64,000 bases of DNA, from contig NZ_CP071839.1 of the NCBI RefSeq assembly GCF_017526105.1, forward strand, positions 6,153,001 to 6,217,000, written 5' to 3'. The stretch is from Streptomyces cyanogenus (lineage in GTDB: Bacteria > Actinomycetota > Actinomycetes > Streptomycetales > Streptomycetaceae). A model generated the notes under the pieces. The model was not told the DNA's origin. It made no database searches and was given only the letters and a program-made list of their open reading frames with translations. This document shows, piece by piece, positions 18,112-26,659 of this stretch. How positions within the stretch are numbered: the stretch's first letter is position 1; every line of letters starts with the position of its first letter. A program made the position numbers and the translations under genes.

Positions 18112-18985
18112 GCGGTCCGCGGGCGACGACGGCGCACCGGACGACGAGCCGCGGCCGGGCACTGCGGCGGGCGTGGGCGAGGCGGCACGCCGGCCCAGGA
18201 AGCCGCGCTCCTTCTGGAAGGAGCTGCCGATCCTGATCGGCATCGCGCTGGTCCTGGCGCTGCTGATCAAGACGTTCCTGGTCCAGGCGTTCTCGATTCC
18301 GTCGGACTCGATGCAGAACACCCTCCAGCAGGGTGACCGGGTGCTGGTCGACAAGCTCACCCCGTGGTTCGGCTCCAAGCCCGAGCGCGGCGAGGTCGTC
18401 GTCTTCCACGACCCCGACAACTGGCTGGCGGGCGAGCCCGCGCCCACCCCGAACGCGGTGCAGAAGGTCCTCAGCTGGATCGGCCTGATGCCGTCGGCGG
18501 AGGAGAAGGACCTGATCAAGCGCGTGGTCGGAGTCGGCGGCGACACGGTCGAGTGCAAGGGCAGCGGCCCGCTGAAGGTCAACGGCAAGGCGCTGAACGA
18601 GCCGTACGTCTACCCGGGCAACACGCCGTGCAGCGTGGACGAGCAGGGCGGCCAGTTCAAGGTGAAGGTCCCCAAGGGCTACATCTGGGTGATGGGCGAC
18701 CACCGCCAGAACTCCCGTGACTCCCGGTACAACCAGTCCGACAAGCACCACGGCATGGTCCCCGTCAACGAGGTCGTCGGCCGCGCCATCGTCAAGGCCT
18801 GGCCGATCAACCGCTGGGGCACCCTGCCGATCCCGGACACCTTCGACCAGCCCGGACTCGACCAGCAGTCCTCCTCCGCCGCGTCCCTCACGGTGGCCCC
18901 CGAGGGCATCGCCGTCGCGGCGGTCCTCCCGGTGGCGCTGTGGCGGCGCCGGCGCACGGACCGGCCGGAGGCCGTGAAGCGCTGA
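17999..18985 (+). CDS. sipY: Type I signal peptidase SipY
   Basis: A signal peptidase of 328 residues when started at the GTG at 17999; an internal ATG at 18095 would give 296 residues and reduce the overlap with sipX to 17 bases. Catalytic Ser is in IPSDSMQN, Lys in LIKRVVGVGGD, box E is GDHRQNSRDSRY. Membrane segments lie near 78-96 and near the C-terminus (VAPEGIAVAAVLPVALW) followed by a basic RRRR stop-transfer. SipY is reported as the most important of the four in Streptomyces lividans (known, not shown here). Confidence 0.91.
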   Translation: MGDVAVGARSGHDGEEHRGHPVEPDVPVPDSAMTSGNERSAGDDGAPDDEPRPGTAAGVGEAARRPRKPRSFWKELPILIGIALVLALLIKTFLVQAFSIPSDSMQNTLQQGDRVLVDKLTPWFGSKPERGEVVVFHDPDNWLAGEPAPTPNAVQKVLSWIGLMPSAEEKDLIKRVVGVGGDTVECKGSGPLKVNGKALNEPYVYPGNTPCSVDEQGGQFKVKVPKGYIWVMGDHRQNSRDSRYNQSDKHHGMVPVNEVVGRAIVKAWPINRWGTLPIPDTFDQPGLDQQSSSAASLTVAPEGIAVAAVLPVALWRRRRTDRPEAVKR

Positions 18986-19048
18986 GAGCCCCCGGGCCGC
19001 GAAAGAGGGGCTGCCCCTGTTCGGTACCGCCGGGTAGGGTGCGGGTCC

Positions 19049-19831
19049 ATGGGTGGCGAGAGCATGACGCGTACGGCCCCGCAGGGCGGCGGCACCGGCA
19101 CGGCACAGGCCGGCGGCCGGCTCGGACAGCGGTTGTCGGGACTGGCGGTGGCACTGGGTCTGGTGCTGTTCCTCGGCGGTTTCGCCTGGGCCGCGCTGGT
19201 GTACCGGCCGTACACGGTGCCCACCAGTTCCATGACCCCCACCATCGACGCCGGTGACCGGGTGCTCGCCCAGCGCGTCGACGGCGACGAGGTGCGCCGC
19301 GGTGACGTGGTCGTCTTCGAGGACAAGAGCTGGGTCAGCAACGCCAAGGTGGTCAAGCGCGTGGTCGCGGTCGGCGGGGACACCGTCTCCTGCTGCACGA
19401 ACGGCAAGCTGACCGTCAACGGCAAGCAGATCGACGAGCCGTACCTGCCCGAGGGCAGCCTCGCCGAGATCAAGAACTTCGCCACGGTGACCGTCCCGGA
19501 GGGCCGGCTGTTCCTCCTCGGCGACGAACGCCAGGGTTCCCTGGACTCCACCGCCCACCTCACCGACGCGGCCAAGGGCACCGTCTCCCGTGAGGCCGTG
19601 TCCGCCCGCGTGGAGGCCGTGGTCTGGCCCTGGAAGGGCGTGCTCAAGAGCCCCACCGGCTTCGAGACGCTCGGCCCCGTGTCCGAGCCCGGCCCGCTGC
19701 GCACGATCGAGCTGCTGGTAGCGGCCGGCGCGGTCCTGGTCCTCGGCGGCGGCGCCTACGGCCCGATCGCGGGCCGCGTCAACCGCTCCCGCGCCCGCAC
19801 CGCCCGGCCGGAGGCGGCCGGTGCCCGCTGA
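19049..19831 (+). CDS. sipZ: Type I signal peptidase SipZ
   Basis: A 260-residue signal peptidase with membrane segments at both ends (LSGLAVALGLVLFLGGFAW and LLVAAGAVLVLGGGAYG). The catalytic Ser is in VPTSSMTPT, the Lys in VVKRVVAVGGD, and box E is degenerate (GDERQGSLDSTAH), the most divergent of the four. A TAGGGT -10-like hexamer lies eight bases before the ATG at 19049 and no good ribosome binding site is seen; an in-frame ATG five codons later is an alternative. It overlaps the Nudix gene by 11 bases. Confidence 0.91.
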   Translation: MGGESMTRTAPQGGGTGTAQAGGRLGQRLSGLAVALGLVLFLGGFAWAALVYRPYTVPTSSMTPTIDAGDRVLAQRVDGDEVRRGDVVVFEDKSWVSNAKVVKRVVAVGGDTVSCCTNGKLTVNGKQIDEPYLPEGSLAEIKNFATVTVPEGRLFLLGDERQGSLDSTAHLTDAAKGTVSREAVSARVEAVVWPWKGVLKSPTGFETLGPVSEPGPLRTIELLVAAGAVLVLGGGAYGPIAGRVNRSRARTARPEAAGAR

Positions 19832-20357
19832 CGCCACGCGGCCGGCGGGGGAGTCGTACGACGCCGAGGGCGGGGCCGGCCCGCGCAGGGTGGCCCGGGT
19901 GGTGCTGCTGGACCCCGAGGACCGCATCCTGCTCCTGCACGGCCACGAGCCGGGCGATCCGGCCGACGACTGGTGGTTCACGCCCGGCGGCGGCCTGGAG
20001 GGCACCGAGACGCGCGAAGAGGCCGCGCTGCGGGAACTCGCCGAGGAGACCGGCATCACCGACGTCGTGCTGGGTCCCGTGCTCTGGCGGCGGCGGTGCT
20101 CGTTCCCGTTCGCGGGCCGCCGCTGGGACCAGGACGAGTGGTACTTCCTGGCCCGTACGACCCAGACGGCGACCGCGGCGACGGGGCTGACGGAGCTGGA
20201 GCGGCGCAGCGTCGCCGGAGCGCGCTGGTGGACGTGTCAGGAACTGACCCGGGCACATGAGACGGTGTATCCGACCAGACTCGCCGAGCTGCTGCGCACG
20301 CTGCTCGTCGAAGGTCCCCCGGCCACGCCCGTGACCCTCGACACGGAAATCGTCTGA
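19821..20357 (+). CDS. Nudix hydrolase
   Basis: A 178-residue Nudix protein that hydrolyses a nucleoside diphosphate linked to some other group. The Nudix box runs GGGLEGTETREEAALRELAE followed by ETG at about residues 55-77 and matches GX5EX7REUXEEXGU fully. The start is GTG inside the end of sipZ, so it is probably co-transcribed with the signal peptidases. Substrate is unknown. Confidence 0.9.
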   Translation: MPADATRPAGESYDAEGGAGPRRVARVVLLDPEDRILLLHGHEPGDPADDWWFTPGGGLEGTETREEAALRELAEETGITDVVLGPVLWRRRCSFPFAGRRWDQDEWYFLARTTQTATAATGLTELERRSVAGARWWTCQELTRAHETVYPTRLAELLRTLLVEGPPATPVTLDTEIV

Positions 20358-20413
20358 GGGTCCCCGGGACTGGCGCACAATGGGGGGATCGCACGGCTGA
20401 AGGGGAACATGCC

Positions 20414-20722
20414 ATGAGCGCCGAGGACCTCGAGAAGTACGAGACCGAGATGGAGCTGAAGCTCTACCGGGAGTACCGAGATGTCGTCGGTCTGTTCAAA
20501 TACGTGATCGAGACCGAGCGGCGGTTCTACCTCACCAACGACTACGAGATGCAGGTGCACTCGGTGCAGGGAGAGGTGTTCTTCGAGGTCACCATGGCCG
20601 ATGCCTGGGTCTGGGACATGTACCGGCCGGCTCGCTTCGTCAAGCAGGTCCGGGTGCTTACGTTCAAGGACGTGAACATCGAGGAGCTGAACAAGAGCGA
20701 CCTGGAGCTGCCGGGCGGATGA
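20414..20722 (+). CDS. DUF2469 family protein
   Basis: A 102-residue acidic protein (SAEDLEKYETEMELKLYREY at the start) that belongs to the DUF2469 family, conserved in actinobacteria next to yraN and the sip or rnhB genes. Charged, with aromatic residues and no membrane segment. Function is not established. A GAAGGGGAAC site precedes the ATG. Confidence 0.88.
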   Translation: MSAEDLEKYETEMELKLYREYRDVVGLFKYVIETERRFYLTNDYEMQVHSVQGEVFFEVTMADAWVWDMYRPARFVKQVRVLTFKDVNIEELNKSDLELPGG

Positions 20723-20828
20723 CGTCCCCCACCCGGGTGAGGGAGTTTTCCACAACCGCCGAGTAGTCCCCCAAGATCAACATTCGGGGACGGGATGCGT
20801 GACGGTTGGCGCCTGAGGAGGTGCCGAC

Positions 20829-21191
20829 ATGAACGCACGAGAGGCAATCGGCAAGTACGGCGAGGACCTGGCCGCCCGGCGGCTCGCCGAGGCCGGCATG
20901 ACGATCCTGGAGCGCAACTGGCGCTGCGGACGCTCCGGCGAGATCGACATCGTGGCGCGGGACGGGGACGCGCTGGTCGTCTGCGAGGTGAAGACCCGCA
21001 CCGGCGGGGACTACGAACACCCGATGGCCGCGGTCACCCCGGAGAAGGCGGCCCGGCTCCGCGAACTGGCCGCGCACTGGATCCAGGCCCATGGAGGGGC
21101 CCCACCGGGCGGCGTCCGCATCGACCTCGTCGGCGTCCTCCTGCCCCGCCGCGGCGCCCCGACCGTCGAACACGCGCGGGGGGTGGCCTGA
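20829..21191 (+). CDS. YraN family (UPF0102) endonuclease-fold protein
   Basis: A 120-residue protein with the restriction-endonuclease-like fold of UPF0102. Conserved pieces seen are GKYGEDLAARRLAEAGM, GEIDIVARDGDALVVCEVK (the E-I-D and E-V-K catalytic-type residues) and RIDLVGV. In bacteria it often sits beside comM and dprA, as here, suggesting a role in DNA processing. Its stop is directly followed by the comM ATG. Preceded by GAGGAGG. Confidence 0.9.
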   Translation: MNAREAIGKYGEDLAARRLAEAGMTILERNWRCGRSGEIDIVARDGDALVVCEVKTRTGGDYEHPMAAVTPEKAARLRELAAHWIQAHGGAPPGGVRIDLVGVLLPRRGAPTVEHARGVA

Positions 21192-22817
21192 ATGGCGTTC
21201 GCCCGTACGTGCTCCGTGGCCCTGGTCGGCGTCGAGGGCGTGGTCGTCGAGGTCCAGGCCGACCTCGAACCAGGCGTCGCCGCCTTCACCCTGGTGGGCC
21301 TCCCGGACAAGAGCCTGACGGAGAGCCGGGACCGGGTGCGGGCGGCGGTGGTGAACTCGGGCGGCGAGTGGCCGCAGAAGAAGCTCACCGTCGGACTCAG
21401 CCCGGCCTCGGTCCCCAAGGCCGGCTCGGGCTTCGACCTCGCCGTCGCCTGCGCGGTGCTCGGTGCCGCCGAGCGGATCGATCCCCGGGTCCTTGCCGAC
21501 ATCGTCATGATCGGAGAGCTGGGCCTGGACGGCCGGGTGCGCCCGGTCCGGGGCATCCTGCCGGCCGTCCTCGCGGCGGCCGACGCGGGATACGAGCAGG
21601 TGGTCGTGCCCGAGTGCGCCGCAGCCGAGGCCGCGCTGGTCCCCGGTGTGTCCGTGCTCGGCGTGCGCAGTCTCCGGCAGCTCATCGCGGTCCTGACCGA
21701 GGAGCCCGTCCCCGACGAGGCACCGGACGAGCAGGGACGGCCCGATCCCCTCCTGGCCGGGCTGCGGGTACCGGGCACGGGCGCCGCCACCGGCATGCAC
21801 AGCATCGGTGCCGCACAGCACGACCACGATCACGACCTGGCGGACGTCGTGGGGCAGACCTCCGCCCGTACGGCCGTGGAGGTGGCCGCGGCCGGCGGAC
21901 ACCACCTGTTCCTGGAGGGACCGCCCGGCGCGGGCAAGACCATGCTCGCCGAACGCCTGCCCGCCGTCCTTCCCCGGCTCACCCGGGAAGACTCGCTGGA
22001 AGTCACGGCCGTGCACTCGGTCGCGGGACTGCTGCCCCCGGGCAAGCCGCTCATCGACGTCGCGCCGTACTGCGCCCCGCACCACTCGGCCACGATGCAG
22101 TCACTCGTCGGCGGAGGCCCGGGCATCGCCCGGCCCGGGGCTGTGTCCCTGGCCCACCGCGGTGTGCTGTTCCTGGACGAGGCACCCGAGTTCCACAGCC
22201 AGACCCTGGACGCGCTGCGGCAGCCATTGGAGTCGGGGCACGTCGTCATCGCACGCAGCGCCGGCGTGGTCCGGTTCCCGGCCCGGTTCCTGATGGTCCT
22301 GGCCGCCAACCCGTGTCCCTGCGGACGGTTCTCCCTGCGCGACTCCCTGTGCGAGTGTCCGCCGTCGGCGATCCGCCGGTACCAGTCCCGGCTGTCCGGG
22401 CCGCTGCTGGACCGGGTGGACCTGCGCGTCGAGGTCGACCCGGTCACCCGGGCCCAGCTCACCGAGCCCGGAGCCCGCGGAGAGTCCACGGCGACCGTGG
22501 CCGACCGGGTACGGCAGGCTCGCGAGCGGGCGGCGGCCCGTCTCGCAGGCACCCCGTGGCGCACCAACAGCGAGCTACCGGGCCGCGAACTGCGCAGCCG
22601 GTACCACGCCGTCACCGGGGCGATGGACGAGGCCGAACGCAACCTGGAACGGGGCGTGCTCACCGCCCGCGGGATCGATCGTGTCCTGCGCGTCGCCTGG
22701 ACGGTCGCCGACCTCGTCGGACACGACCGCCCGGACGCGACCGACGTCGCCCTGGCGCTGCAACTGCGCACCGGTGTCCCCCGGGGGGTGCCCATGGCCA
22801 TCGGAGCCCTGACGTGA
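21192..22817 (+). CDS. comM: ComM/YifB-type Mg-chelatase-like AAA+ ATPase
   Basis: A 541-residue ATPase. The N-terminal Lon-protease-like S5 domain has VGLPDKSLTESRDRVRAAV and SVPKAGSGFDLAVA. The AAA+ part has Walker A GPPGAGKTMLAERLP near 240, Walker B LFLDEAPEF near 330, and the four-cysteine zinc-like motif NPCPCGRFSLRDSLCECPPS near 375. ComM homologues act as branch-migration helicases during integration of transformed DNA (known in Gram-negative bacteria). Overlaps dprA by four bases (GTGA). Confidence 0.93.
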   Translation: MAFARTCSVALVGVEGVVVEVQADLEPGVAAFTLVGLPDKSLTESRDRVRAAVVNSGGEWPQKKLTVGLSPASVPKAGSGFDLAVACAVLGAAERIDPRVLADIVMIGELGLDGRVRPVRGILPAVLAAADAGYEQVVVPECAAAEAALVPGVSVLGVRSLRQLIAVLTEEPVPDEAPDEQGRPDPLLAGLRVPGTGAATGMHSIGAAQHDHDHDLADVVGQTSARTAVEVAAAGGHHLFLEGPPGAGKTMLAERLPAVLPRLTREDSLEVTAVHSVAGLLPPGKPLIDVAPYCAPHHSATMQSLVGGGPGIARPGAVSLAHRGVLFLDEAPEFHSQTLDALRQPLESGHVVIARSAGVVRFPARFLMVLAANPCPCGRFSLRDSLCECPPSAIRRYQSRLSGPLLDRVDLRVEVDPVTRAQLTEPGARGESTATVADRVRQARERAAARLAGTPWRTNSELPGRELRSRYHAVTGAMDEAERNLERGVLTARGIDRVLRVAWTVADLVGHDRPDATDVALALQLRTGVPRGVPMAIGALT

Positions 22818-23974
22818 GGAGTGAGGAGGATCCCGGTGCCGAGCGGCTCGGGCGGGTGTTTCTCGGGCGGGTGGTGGAGCCCGGGGACGAGGTCGGGGGG
22901 CGGTGGGTGCGGGAGTTCGGGGTGGCGGAGGTGGTGCGGCGGCTGCGGGGCGGCGGGGACGCGCTGCCGGGGGTGAGCGAGACCCGGTGGGCGGGGCTCG
23001 TCGCGCGGGCCCGGCGGGCCGAGCCGGAGCGGGACCTGGAGATCGCCCGGGCCGCCGGGGCGCGGTTCGTGTGCCCGGGCGACGGAGAGTGGCCCGGACA
23101 GCTCGACGACCTGGGCGACGGGCGGCCCCTCGGACTGTGGGTGCGCGGCCGGCCGCACCTGCGGATGTGGGCGCTGCGCTCCGTGGCCGTCGTGGGCGCC
23201 CGCGCCTGCACCGAGTACGGCACCCACGTCGCGGCCACCCTCGCCTCAGGGCTCGCCGAACGCGGCTGGGTCGTCGTGTCGGGCGGCGCGTACGGGATCG
23301 ACGGGGCCGCCCACCGCGGTGCCCTCGCCGCCCGCGGCGCCACCGTCGCCGTCCTCGCCTGCGGCGTCGACCAGCCCTACCCCCGCGGCCACGCCGCCCT
23401 GATCGGCCGGATCGCCGACCAGGGGCTCGTGGTGGGCGAGCTGCCGCCGGGCGACCACCCGACCCCCAGCCGGTTCATCCTCCGCAACCGGGTCATCGCC
23501 GCGCTGACCACAGGCACCGTCGTCGTGGAGGCGGCCTGCCGCAGCGGCTCGCTGTCCACCGCACGGGCCGCCCAGCGCCTGGGCCGGTTCACCATGGGCG
23601 TCCCCGGCCCGGTCACCAGCGCCCTCTCCGCCGGCGTGCACGAACTGCTGCGCGGGGAGGCCACCGTGGTCACCGACGCCACCGAGGTCATCGAGCTCGT
23701 GGGCGACATGGGTGACCTGGCGCCGCCCCGGCGGGGCCCCGTCCTCCCGCGTGACCTGCTGGAGCCGGCCGCGCGAAGCGTCCTCGCCGCCCTGCCCGGC
23801 AACCGCGCCGCACCCGTCGGCGAGATCGCGCTCGGCGCCCGCACCACACGCGACGAGGCCATCGCGAGACTGTACGAACTCCGAGCACTTGGTTACGTGG
23901 AACGACACGGCGATGGCTGGAAGTTGACACGCCAAGCGCTGATCTCGGTCCGGGCCGGTCGGTCGTCATGCTGA
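22814..23974 (+). CDS. dprA: DNA processing protein DprA/Smf
   Basis: A 386-residue protein. The Rossmann-like DprA domain begins near residue 115 with VAVVGARACTEYGTHVA, then VVSGGAYGIDGAAHRGAL, GVDQPYPRGHAAL and SRFILRNRVIAALT, all conserved DprA motifs. DprA loads RecA on incoming single-stranded DNA. A C-terminal winged-helix-like domain (about 320-380) is present. The GTG start overlaps the comM stop. The yraN-comM-dprA set is conserved though natural transformation is not typical for Streptomyces, so a repair role is plausible. Confidence 0.94.
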   Translation: MRSEEDPGAERLGRVFLGRVVEPGDEVGGRWVREFGVAEVVRRLRGGGDALPGVSETRWAGLVARARRAEPERDLEIARAAGARFVCPGDGEWPGQLDDLGDGRPLGLWVRGRPHLRMWALRSVAVVGARACTEYGTHVAATLASGLAERGWVVVSGGAYGIDGAAHRGALAARGATVAVLACGVDQPYPRGHAALIGRIADQGLVVGELPPGDHPTPSRFILRNRVIAALTTGTVVVEAACRSGSLSTARAAQRLGRFTMGVPGPVTSALSAGVHELLRGEATVVTDATEVIELVGDMGDLAPPRRGPVLPRDLLEPAARSVLAALPGNRAAPVGEIALGARTTRDEAIARLYELRALGYVERHGDGWKLTRQALISVRAGRSSC

Positions 23975-24306
23975 CCCACCGTGTTCGGCCGTCCGGGGGA
24001 ACCCCCGACGCCCTTGGCGTTTCCCGGAGTTGGTGCCCCGAGCCGGTCACGGAGAGCGAACCGTGGTGCGCGGTCACCCAGCCGACGCGCGCGCCCCGCG
24101 CACGGGTGGTGGTGCAGTGTTCGCACACCGCGACTCCTCAGTCACGCTACGCTCACAAAGGCGGTGGCGCAGATTGCGCCAACCCGGTATCAGACAGTCA
24201 CCTCGCACAGGCAGCCCACTTCACCGCACGAGCCCCTACCCCACCCACTCGACAGCACTCCAGAGCACTTCACGGCACTTCACGGCAGAACGGCACAAGG
24301 CGACGA
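23975..24306. other. Intergenic region between dprA and whiG
   Basis: No gene is seen. The region contains a small inverted repeat GGCGCA-GAT-TGCGCC at 24166-24180 and a 10-bp tandem duplication of CACTTCACGG near 24270-24290 just before whiG. The whiG promoter must lie here but no clear consensus stands out. In S. coelicolor the locus numbers of dprA and whiG are, from memory, about 16 apart; here nothing is inserted. Confidence 0.5.
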
Positions 24307-25149
24307 ATGCCCCAGCACACCTCCGGGTCCGACCGGGCGGCGATCCCCCCAGCCGCCCGCGACGGTGGCAGCATGCGACCGCCCGCACCCTCGACGCTCG
24401 ACGAGCTGTGGCGGTCGTACAAGGCGACAGGGGACGACCGGCTGCGGGAGCAGCTGATCCTGCACTACTCGCCGCTGGTCAAGTACGTGGCGGGCCGGGT
24501 GAGCGTCGGGCTGCCGCCCAACGTGGAGCAGGCCGACTTCGTCTCCTCCGGAGTGTTCGGGCTGATCGACGCGATCGAGAAGTTCGACATCGACCGGGAG
24601 ATCAAGTTCGAGACGTACGCGATCACCCGGATCCGCGGCGCGATGATCGACGAGCTGCGGGCGCTGGACTGGATCCCCCGCTCGGTCCGGCAGAAGGCGC
24701 GCAACGTCGAGCGGGCCTACGCCACCCTGGAGGCGCGGCTGCGGCGGACGCCGACCGAGGGGGAGGTCGCCGCCGAGCTGGACATGGAGGTCGACGAACT
24801 GCACGCCGTGTTCAGCCAGTTGTCGCTGGCCAACGTGGTTGCGCTGGAGGAGCTGCTGCACGTCGGGGGCGAGGGCGGGGACCGGCTCAGCCTGATGGAC
24901 ACGCTGGAGGACACCGCCGCCGACAACCCGGTGGAGGTGGCCGAGGACCGGGAACTGCGGCGGTTCCTGGCGCGGGCGATCAACACACTGCCCGAGCGGG
25001 AGAAGACCGTGGTCACCCTGTACTACTACGAGGGGCTGACCCTCGCCGAGATCGGCAACGTGCTCGGCGTCACGGAGAGCCGGGTCAGCCAGATCCACAC
25101 CAAGTCGGTGCTGCAGCTGCGGGCCAAGCTGGCGAGCTTCGGGCGCTGA
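24307..25149 (+). CDS. whiG: RNA polymerase sigma factor WhiG
   Basis: A 280-residue sigma factor of the FliA/WhiG type that commits aerial hyphae to sporulation in Streptomyces. Region 2 shows EQLILHYSPLVKYVAGRV and FETYAITRIRGAMIDELR; region 3 has RRTPTEGEVAAELDMEV; region 4 ends with LTLAEIGNVLGVTESRVSQI. Length equals that of known WhiG. The ATG at 24307 is preceded only by a weak AAGG. Targets in Streptomyces include whiH and whiI. No WhiG-type promoter was noticed in this window. Confidence 0.96.
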   Translation: MPQHTSGSDRAAIPPAARDGGSMRPPAPSTLDELWRSYKATGDDRLREQLILHYSPLVKYVAGRVSVGLPPNVEQADFVSSGVFGLIDAIEKFDIDREIKFETYAITRIRGAMIDELRALDWIPRSVRQKARNVERAYATLEARLRRTPTEGEVAAELDMEVDELHAVFSQLSLANVVALEELLHVGGEGGDRLSLMDTLEDTAADNPVEVAEDRELRRFLARAINTLPEREKTVVTLYYYEGLTLAEIGNVLGVTESRVSQIHTKSVLQLRAKLASFGR

Positions 25150-25189
25150 GTCCTCCCTTCCGGTGGGGCTCGTCCGTAAAGTGGTCGCC

Positions 25190-25771
25190 GTGCCAAGGAT
25201 TCGAGCGGCCTCCGTGGCCGAACACCGGTCGATGCAGCGAGCCGCCCTGCTGGACGCGGCTCGGTCCCTGCTGTCCGAGGGCGGGACGGACGCGCTGACC
25301 TTTCCCGCGCTGGCCGAGCGGACCGGGCTGGCCCGGTCGTCCGTGTACGAGTACTTCCGCTCCCGGGCCGCCGTTGTCGAGGAGCTGTGCGAGGTCGACT
25401 TCCCCGTCTGGGCGGCGGAGGTCGCGGCGGCGATGGAGCGCGCCGAGTCGGCCGAGGGCAAGGTCGAGGCGTACGTGCGGCAGCAGCTGGAACTGGTGGG
25501 GGACCGGCGGCACCGGGCGGTCGTGGCGATCTCGGCGAGTGAGCTGGACCCCGGGGCCAGGGAGAAGATCCGGGCGGCCCACGGTGGGCTGGTCGCCATG
25601 ATCGTGGAGGCGCTGGAGGAGCTGGGCCACGGGCAGCCCCGGCTGGCGGCGATGCTGCTGCAAGGGGTGGTGGACGCGGCGGTGCGCAGGATCGAACTGG
25701 GTGCCGCGGAGCACCCCGAGTCGGTGACGGACGCGGCCGTGTCCATGGCGCTGCACGGTGTGAAGGGCTGA
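25190..25771 (+). CDS. TetR/AcrR family transcriptional regulator
   Basis: A 193-residue TetR-type regulator. The N-terminal HTH is visible as MQRAALLDAARSLLSEGG, then LTFPALAERTGLARSSVYEY, with FRSRAAVVEELCE closing the domain. The C-terminal ligand domain is generic. The GTG at 25190 is chosen because it gives the normal N-terminus; a TAAAGT -10-like hexamer lies at 25177-25182, seven bases before it, and there is no ribosome binding site, so the mRNA is probably leaderless. It follows whiG by 40 bases; whether it affects sporulation is not known. Convergent with the M23 gene, 25 bases apart. Confidence 0.88.
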   Translation: MPRIRAASVAEHRSMQRAALLDAARSLLSEGGTDALTFPALAERTGLARSSVYEYFRSRAAVVEELCEVDFPVWAAEVAAAMERAESAEGKVEAYVRQQLELVGDRRHRAVVAISASELDPGAREKIRAAHGGLVAMIVEALEELGHGQPRLAAMLLQGVVDAAVRRIELGAAEHPESVTDAAVSMALHGVKG

Positions 25772-25796
25772 GCCCCGCCGGGATCGCGAGCGTTCC

Positions 25797-26384
25797 CTAG
25801 GGCCGCGGGAGCCGAGCGGCCCGCCCCCGAGGGGTGACCGGGAGCAGCCTCGACGGCCCCCGCGCCAGCAGCCACGGCGGGAGCAGGGACAAGGGGTTCA
25901 GGTAGGTCTCGCCGCGCAGCAGACCCCAGTGGACGCAGGACGCCGGCCCGCAGTGGGAGCCCGGCGCCTCCACCGTCCCCACCACCTCGCCCGCGGCCAC
26001 CTCGTCCCCCTTCGACACCGACGGGCGTACCGGCTCGTACGTGGTGCGCAGTTCTGTTCCGGCCAGTGCCACCGAGACCACGCCCCGCCCGGCCACCCGC
26101 CCCGCGAACAGCACCCGGCCGGCCGCGACCGCCCGCACCGGCGCCCCGGGCGGGGCGGCGAGGTCGACACCCCGGTGCCCGGGGCCGTACACCGTCGCCG
26201 GCGGCTCCCAGCCGCGCAGCACCGGCGGGCGCACGCCCACCGGCCAGGAGCGGCCGAGGGCCGGGACCGGGGCCTGCACGAACGGCCCTGGGGCGGGAGG
26301 CGGGGGATCCGCCCAGGCCGGAGGGGTGAGCAGGGCAGCCGCCGACGCCAGCGGCAGAGCCGTTCTCAACAGCACGTATCGCAT
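25797..26384 (-). CDS. Secreted M23 family peptidoglycan endopeptidase
   Basis: A 195-residue protein with a signal peptide (YVLLRTALPLASAAALLTPPAWA, cut after AWA). The LytM/M23 domain has the zinc ligands H-x3-D in GHRGVDLAAPPG and H-x-H-like CVHWGL, together with VRAVAAGRVLFAGRVAGRG. It probably cuts peptide cross-links in the wall. C-terminal tail is Arg/Pro-rich. The ATG at 26384 is taken; a GTG three codons earlier is possible. It is divergent from rpsB, a conserved Streptomyces arrangement. Confidence 0.9.
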   Translation of the reverse strand: MRYVLLRTALPLASAAALLTPPAWADPPPPAPGPFVQAPVPALGRSWPVGVRPPVLRGWEPPATVYGPGHRGVDLAAPPGAPVRAVAAGRVLFAGRVAGRGVVSVALAGTELRTTYEPVRPSVSKGDEVAAGEVVGTVEAPGSHCGPASCVHWGLLRGETYLNPLSLLPPWLLARGPSRLLPVTPRGRAARLPRP

Positions 26385-26659
26385 GCCGCACACCGTCCCG
26401 CATCCCCGCCGATCACGGCCGGAGCCTGTGGACTACTCGCAGGTTGTGGACAGTGGCGTCACCCGGCACCTCGACGGTCCCGTACACTTCTTCTGGCGAT
26501 CCGGGTCACCGGGTCGACTTCGCACGCCCCGGTACGGCGGCCGGCAACGGTTCGTACCAAGCGCCCCTCGGTCCCTCGTGGCACGGCGCATCGCGGGCGT
26601 CAGGCGCGGCCGCCGTCCGGCGGACGCGGCACAACCGAGAACAACAAGGAGAAACGGCC

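Noticed and set aside
20795..23974. A 1059-codon forward frame covering yraN, comM and dprA
   Set aside because: Only its last 387 codons (from 22814) encode a protein, DprA. The earlier part is a shadow of yraN and comM and is Arg/Pro-rich.
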